The notes under the pieces are model-generated. The model was not told where the DNA came from, did not search any database, and saw only the letters and a list, made by a program, of their open reading frames with translations. A DNA stretch of 64,000 nt from Hyperoplus lanceolatus (taxonomy: Eukaryota > Chordata > Actinopteri > Uranoscopiformes > Ammodytidae), in NCBI GenBank assembly GCA_026929865.2, contig CM049410.1:16666001-16730000 (forward strand). Reading direction: 5' to 3'. The translations under genes were made by a program, and so were the position numbers. This document shows, one piece after another, positions 58,254 through 64,000 of the stretch; the stretch's first letter is position 1; the number at the start of each line of letters is the position of its first letter.

Positions 58254-60761
58254 CTAGCTGCCTGGCAACAGTGGGTCGGAGACGTGCCTCTGGATCTCTT
58301 GCATCTCCGTGGAAGTCTCCAGGTGTTCGGGGAGGGAGGGGAAGCGCTGGCTGCTCACACACAGCCGTCCCGGAGGCTCGAGGGACGTGGACAGTTGGGG
58401 AGGGGTGTTTAAGTACACAGAGGGTGGATGCAGATGTGGTGGGTCGGTCTCTGGCGACATGGAAACGGTTTCGTCAGAGGCAACGGTGAGATGGATCCCG
58501 CTGGACAGGGAGTCATTCGTTTTGTGCTTGAAGTCAGAGTCTGGACTCTGGAAAGAGAGAGATAAGGATAAGCCTTTGGGAAATATGCTTATTGGCTTTC
58601 TTGCGGAATACAGTCAGACTGTTTTAGTCCAAGTGTAACAAAATCCACAAACCAGACCCTAAAAGGTTTAGTAAATAACATCTCAGTTGTTTAATCCATA
58701 CGAAAACTTAACATTTTAAATTATTTGATTACGAAATTAATGATTATTTTCATAACCAATTAGTCTGCTGGCTGTTTTCTTTTGGCTGATTAAATGTTTT
58801 TTTTGTGAAATTACATTAAGGAAAAAAGCAGTAAAATCACATTGATATATATATATATATATAAAACATTTCGAAATTAGAACATAGGGGAGAACGGGGG
58901 AATCTGAGGCATCGGGTAATGTGAGCCACCCCCTGTATCTAGGCAACGGAAAACATTTGTGGTCATGTGAGATATATGTTTTCAAGCCCCTCTCATTTCC
59001 CCTTGGCCCCGAAAGAGAGGACCTCATGGTGCTGTGGTAAGCATGTTTTTTCACCAAAATAGGTATTTTGCATGTAAAAGTACATTTTTTTGCTGTCAAC
59101 TTAATCAACTGTTGTGCCAAAGCAAATGTACTCTCGTAGAAAAACTTATATCATACGTGTTGATGAACTACCAACATATGAAACCATGTGATGCTGATCA
59201 CTGAAGATTAGCCTAAAATGCTAAGAGAGGTAGCTTTTTCTCAAATTGTGGTGGTGGGGGAAAGTGAGCCAAATGCTGTGGGGAAAGTGAGCCACTGTCT
59301 CACTTTCCCCCACCATAAGGCACAAGTTAAGTTTAGTCTTAAACATATTTTAATGTAATATTACATGACATATGTTTTATTTTAATGTCATACACATTGT
59401 AGAAAAGCCATCATGCCAAGGAAATACACCAGGAAGACGACTTGGGGCAACCACACAGAAAGAGCACCTTATCATCTTTCCCTGCAACCTTCAGGGCTGG
59501 AATGTAGAGTAGGCCTAGTTGTAGAGTATGACAGGCTGATGTTATACTCCAGTTGGGTCTTCTCCTGTGTTCTGAGTCCCAGGCTGTTCTCGCTGGTTCT
59601 GATTTTCCTATGCTTTGACCCCCAGACACTAGCTGGCTCTAAGGGTCCTGTGTTCTGACCCCCAGACTGTGTTCTAATCTAACTGGTTCTATCTTTCATT
59701 GTATTCTTATTAAAACCTATTGAATTATAATATGTTGTATTTGATTTTGTATTTTGTTCAGAGTTACTTTCAAGTGTTTAGAAAATTTGCTTTGCTTAAT
59801 TGACCAAACCCCATAATTCTTTTACTAGTCCGACATTAGTTCTGGAATGTGTGGCTAGCTTTCAGGATTCTTACTGTTACAATATGTGTTGTTATGGTAG
59901 TTTTAGAGTGGAAAAAGTAAGTGGATCAGTTTACCCCACAGCTGGGGTAAAGTGAGCCACATCACAACTTTTTTTAAAACAATCATATTTTCACTGCCCT
60001 TTGTCTTGAAAAAATTCTGCTAATGCCCATTTCTAGGAAACATCCTGAATTAATGGAAAATGTGTACATTTGAGTGATAAATCATTTTAGCTCGCTTAGA
60101 GGGGAGCAATTGTAAAAAGTGGCTCAGATTACCCCGTTCTCCCCTATGTTTTGCAATTTTGTCAAAACACTTTTCCGGAAAAAGAATTCAGTGGATCAAT
60201 TATTTGTTATACTTCCACGAGTATAGTATGTAAACTTAATAACACTACACCTGTAGGAGTGAGGCAGTTCTGTTGATCTGCACTGGATGGATTGGAGGTA
60301 CGGTGTGGATTGTGGGTGCCCCCGTGCTGTACAGGGTGATGGGGTGAGGAGGGTGAGTTGGGTGCGGGCTGGGGGACACAGCGCTGTAAACTGGAGGCAC
60401 CGGGGCCATCTGCCTCTGAAGGAGCTGCAGGATCACATTGATGTCTGCTGTCATACGCGTCTCCAACCTGGGTAAAATATCAGAGACATCAGAAGGAAAG
60501 TATCTTCAAAATGACAACCTAAAGTACTGTTGATGCTCGATGGAACACATCTTAATCCTTTTTGTAATCCTGTCATTTGCTTTTTTTGCAGCAAGAGAGT
60601 TTCTCTCTCTCTCTTGCTGACTCCGATTATCTCTGTCTCATGGCCCTATGAGAGGACGGGCGATTAAAAGGAAGCATATATGGCTGACTTTACAGAAAAT
60701 GTTTTTAAAGTGTTCAGTCTCACCCCTGACATTTTCTTCTCTATTAGATTGTTCCTTTATC

Positions 60762-60835
<74 letters not shown>

Positions 60836-63800
60836 CTGCCTTTCCCTCATACACATGCAACTCACATTGACACCATTCACACAATCAGCCAACCAACCAT
60901 TGATGTGCAAACACAGCAGTAGAGGAAGGGAGAATACATGTGACATTAAAGTAAACAATGGCCATTGAATGATGAAAGCAACGACCTAAACACATAAAAC
61001 AGGTGGGGGTATAGCTCAGTGGTAGAGCATTTGACTGCAGATCAAGAGGTCCCTGGTTCAAATCCGGGTGCCCCCTCTTTGTTTTCACAAGCTCACCGGT
61101 TTAACTGGGTCTGCAGTAGCTCCAGTCTGGATTCCAGCTCACGAGGCCGATTCTCCACACAGGGAGGCGGGTGGAAACTGGCCCTGACAGAGCATGCTCG
61201 TCTCTGGGTCTCTGAGAACTGGCCGGCTCTGCGGTCTGGCCAGTATCCATACACGCCAGACACACTGATAGGGGCTGCCGCTGTGCAGAAGAAGAATCAT
61301 CCATCAAATGTCCACTATTTATGAAACAATTTACATAATATTTCAAATGGGTGAATGGTTAGCAATGGAACTTGAAAAATGAGACAGAGGAAGGCCAATT
61401 CAGTGTGTACTTGACAGGATTATTCTAGATATTCTAGTCATTTGGTGTCAGGCATCATTTCAGTTATGTGTGATCTTATTCCTACTTTATTTTCACCTCT
61501 TGATTTTTGCAAATGTTACTTTCACGTTTCTTCTTTTCAGTTTCGGTTTTTATTTGTACTAGTATTGGTAGGGTATGGAATTTTAAACATGAATTATTGT
61601 ATCTGTGTAAAGGTATTTTCTAAGACAAATTGGTAAGAAAAAAAAATCGTCTCAAATTGTATTTAGCAGGGAAAGAATCTCGAGTGCAAACTCTAAAGAG
61701 AGCACAGATGGAATGGAAATTTGAGATGTATTTTGGTAGACAAATACAATGTTGAAATGGTCTAACTGTCCTGTTGGAGGATATCCAGACATGAAAGATG
61801 ATGGGGTTGTCTCAAGTCTTTACTTGAGTATTGTGGTCCTCTGAGGTCTACAGGTGGTCCCATCGCAGCTGAGGGTCCACTGGGAGGCAGGACGTTGACC
61901 ACTGCTGAGGGATAGTCTCTGGTGTCGCCCCCAGGTGGGTACAGCTCGCCCCTGCTGTGTCCCATGGGCTTGATCTCCTCATCACTAGACTGGGAACAGA
62001 TACTAGCACTGCTGCCAAGGTCTTCCCAATGGGATCCTGCCATCGAGCCCGGGTGGTGGTTTGCCATAGTACAGGACTGACTGGCGTAAGAGTCGTCACG
62101 GTCCATGCCGTCTGTACACACAGGGTCAGAGGATAGCCAGGATCAGAAAATATGGAGATTAGCAAGATTATAGACGCATTTTCCTGTAATTTTCTTGTGC
62201 ACAAAAACAAATAAACAATTCCTAACAGTACCACAGAAAAAAAGAAAAACAATCAAGATTAGAAATGTGCAATGGAAAATAAAGATATGTAAATGTGTCA
62301 AGCCTTTGTGTCACTCACCTGGTCGGTTTCGGCGACGTAGGGAGCTTCTCCTACGCCTTTTTCTGCGGTAGCCACATTCAGATTCCCTGCCCGGGGTTGT
62401 CTGGTTTACTCTATCTGCCTGATACACATCAGTTTCAGTAATACAAAAATACACACCGGATCTCATTCTCAAATAATACATCATCAACCTTGGGCCATGA
62501 ACATTGCAAGCTGATATAAAAAGGCAGGGTTCAAAGCATTTTTAAAATCACGATTAAAATATTTTTTCTACATGTAACGTCGTCCTCTGGTGACACTCAC
62601 ATCTCTGAGGTTGAAGGTGATTTCTAAATTGTTCCAGAACATGTCAGCGAAGTCGGGATACATGTCGAGCACTTCAAGCAGGTCGTCTCTCAGGATCTTA
62701 TGAAGATCGCAGTAAGTCAAAGCCCTGACGTCAGCGTTAGATTTACCAGGCCTCCTGTACAGACTGATTGGTTCACCAAAGATGTCATTCTTTCCTACAG
62801 AAACCACATGCAAAAGGAAAGACAAGCATGGGAAAAGAGTCACAGTTAAAGATGGAGTCAGTGATTCTGGAGAATTCTTGTTGTCAAAATCACTTTTTAT
62901 CAAAATCAGTGAATTTCTCCTAACATTCCACTAGGTATTTACACTGGATTTTCTTGTGGCGCACACACAGTACAGACAAGTGGTGGAGCGTGAAGAGACA
63001 TTCACAGATTTTGGCAAAAGAGGATTTTGACAACAAGTGTTGTCAAAGAATTACCTTTAATCAATAGATGTTTGACCAAGGGAGCAGCCACTGCTGGCAA
63101 TAGTGAAATAGATTATAGACAACATTTTGATGGCTGAATATGATCCAAATCAAATAAAAAAACAACAACACTGCAGTGACAACTATCCTCAACAGTACTG
63201 CTGCTCAACACAGATTGGTTCCCTCAAATTAAACTGAAAAAACCTATGCAGCTCTGAGTGCTGGCACTATTGATGATCAATGCCACAGTGGAATGGAAGT
63301 GGAGCTGTGCCCAAACACCTCTGGCAACACAACGCACAAAGAAATGTGTGCAGTGTAAAGGGTAGTGTGAGTTGCAGTGTTGCTGCCTTCCAGAGAAAAA
63401 GAGGGGAATATCAAACAGTCTCGAAAGAAAAGAAGAAGAAAACAATATCATAATTTTGATTTGAGTTGTCATTCAGTGACATGTTGTGGTTACAGGTTCA
63501 AAATTCAACTATTTACTTTACTTTAGTATAAAATTAAGAATTTCATCTTTGATTTAAAGTTCAGTTATTTTTCAATGGCCATTTTTCATTTGTTATTATT
63601 AACTTACCCAATTTGAAAATTATTTGTATCTAAATATATTATGCACTGAAGTTCTAAACAAGTGAGAAATGCTTACCTAGTATGGCCACCACCACATCGT
63701 CCCTGAGGATCTCTATGGAGCCTCTGGAAATGAAGTAGAGGGCGGTGAGAATGTCCCCGCTGTGAACCAGAGTGTCGCCCGGCGGCGCGTGGGTGGTCTT

Positions 63801-63929
63801 GAATCGCATGGCCAGAGCCCGCAGGCAGCCTTTGTTGGCACCTTGAAAAGCATTGCAGTTCTCCAGCAAGCTGCGGTTCAAATGGAGGCAGATGTCAGCT
63901 TGCAGACACTCAGGGAAACCCTTCAAAAC
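58254..63929 (-). CDS. kcnh6: ERG-type voltage-gated potassium channel, C-terminal seven exons (partial)
   Basis: Exons (minus): 63677-63929, 62601-62794, 62319-62418, 61824-62111, 61097-61280, 60251-60467, 58254-58547. Together they hold 1530 nt (509 codons plus stop), in frame at every junction. The first two encode the cyclic-nucleotide-binding homology domain ([74 protein letters not shown]). Then come an Arg-rich stretch ([16 protein letters not shown]), a C-terminal coiled coil ([30 protein letters not shown]) and the terminus [11 protein letters not shown]. Exon sizes of 253, 194 and 100 nt fit my memory of KCNH2. Kcnh6 (erg2) is preferred over kcnh2 because human KCNH6 neighbours DCAF7. 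The PAS, voltage-sensor and pore exons lie beyond the right edge. The gene is convergent with dcaf7. Confidence 0.88.
58881..60150. mobile_element. DNA transposon with 19-bp perfect inverted ends in the last kcnh6 intron
   Basis: AACATAGGGGAGAACGGGG begins at 58881, and its exact reverse complement ends at 60150; similarity continues inward (AATCTGAG). Subterminal motifs such as GTGAGCCAC and CTCACTTTCCCCC recur in both orientations. It encodes only a short transposase-like start (see 59413). The superfamily is not assigned. Confidence 0.8.
59413..59470 (+). pseudogene. N-terminal transposase remnant
   Basis: It encodes [18 protein letters not shown], like the start of psq/pogo-type helix-turn-helix transposase proteins of fish DNA transposons. 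The similarity stops after about 18 residues, so the source gene is deleted. Confidence 0.5.
60765..60835. repeat. (CT)n microsatellite
   Basis: About 30 CT units with one A interruption in a kcnh6 intron; the ORFs across it are artefacts. Confidence 0.95.
61005..61076 (+). tRNA. tRNA-Cys (GCA)
   Basis: 72 nt with GGGGGTATAGCTCAGTGG, anticodon GCA in loop CTGCAGA, T arm CCTGG TTCAAAT CCGGG and discriminator T, followed by CTTTGTTTT as a possible Pol III stop. It is nearly identical to the tRNA at 54909, differing only in the T stem. It lies antisense inside a kcnh6 intron. Confidence 0.95.
62795..63676 (-). other. kcnh6 intron between the two CNBHD exons
   Basis: Apart from the MITE at 62846-63061 no feature is recognised. 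Confidence 0.5.
62846..63061. mobile_element. TTAA-flanked hairpin-family MITE (copy 3)
   Basis: It is bounded by TTAA, with CAAAATCACTTTTTATCAAA, CAGTGAAT, GGATTTTC and AGGATTTTGACAACAAGTG segments shared with 20744-21026. It lacks the central 28-bp hairpin, so it is a shorter subtype. It lies in a kcnh6 intron. Confidence 0.65.
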
Positions 63930-64000
63930 CTGCAGGGGCAACAGAAATTGGATGAATCAACTGCAAATATTTCTCAATGTTGATTATCAATGTTTATTTA

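Larger units (their letters stand above)
60468..61096 (-). other. kcnh6 intron holding a tRNA-Cys gene
   Basis: It contains a (CT)n microsatellite (about 60765-60835) and a plus-strand tRNA-Cys (61005-61076) lying only 20 bp before the next exon. Nothing else is recognised. Confidence 0.7.

Noticed and set aside
58095..58638. Plus-strand ORFs around 58.1-58.6 kb
   Set aside because: Antisense to the last kcnh6 coding exon (58254-58547), which is in frame with the upstream exons and ends with an ERG-like terminus.
60638..60968. ORFs with Leu-Ser or Arg-Glu repeats
   Set aside because: Created by the (CT)n microsatellite; no gene.
58254..63929. Naming the channel kcnh2 (erg1)
   Set aside because: The domain sequence alone cannot separate the two, but neighbouring dcaf7 and ccdc47 match the human KCNH6 locus.

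Overview
The window is vertebrate nuclear DNA, almost certainly from a ray-finned (teleost) fish. It has multi-exon genes with GT-AG introns and closely spaced exons. It is also packed with fish-type interspersed repeats: hAT and TTAA-flanked miniature elements, Tc1/mariner, tRNA-derived SINEs, LINE tails and long CA, GATA and CT microsatellites. I cannot name the species. All calls come from reading the sequence and from remembered protein families; no database was searched.

Layout, left to right. (1) hsd3b7, minus strand, 5' three coding exons only; the gene runs off the left edge. (2) setd1a, minus strand, 20 coding exons between 10857 and 31397 plus a probable non-coding first exon near 32533-32800. 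The reconstructed CDS is 6630 nt (2209 codons plus stop) and stays in frame across every junction. (3) ccdc47, minus strand, 12 coding exons from 35330 to 44423 (488 aa) plus a non-coding first exon near 46190. (4) dcaf7, plus strand, 7 exons from 48660 to 53037 (342 aa), head-to-head with ccdc47. (5) A tRNA-Cys(GCA) gene, two SINEs and a MITE lie between dcaf7 and the next gene. (6) kcnh6, minus strand, the last seven coding exons (cyclic-nucleotide-binding homology domain and C-terminus), convergent with dcaf7 and running off the right edge. A second tRNA-Cys(GCA) sits in one of its introns on the opposite strand.

The genes are unrelated housekeeping or tissue genes, not a functional cluster: bile-acid synthesis, H3K4 methylation, ER membrane-protein insertion, a WD40 adaptor and an ERG-type K+ channel. 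In human, SETD1A/HSD3B7 neighbour each other on 16p11.2, while CCDC47/DCAF7/KCNH6 lie on 17q23.3, so the window joins two human synteny blocks.

I did not find a new biological system. The strongest unusual signals are: a minor-spliceosome (U12-type) AT-AC intron in setd1a just before its WDR5-binding motif; a hAT element whose target-site duplication overlaps a setd1a splice donor; a ccdc47 3' splice site preceded by a long TG repeat; a perfect 37-bp hairpin inside a hAT element; and a Tc1 element with ~400-bp inverted repeats and internally inverted transposase fragments.
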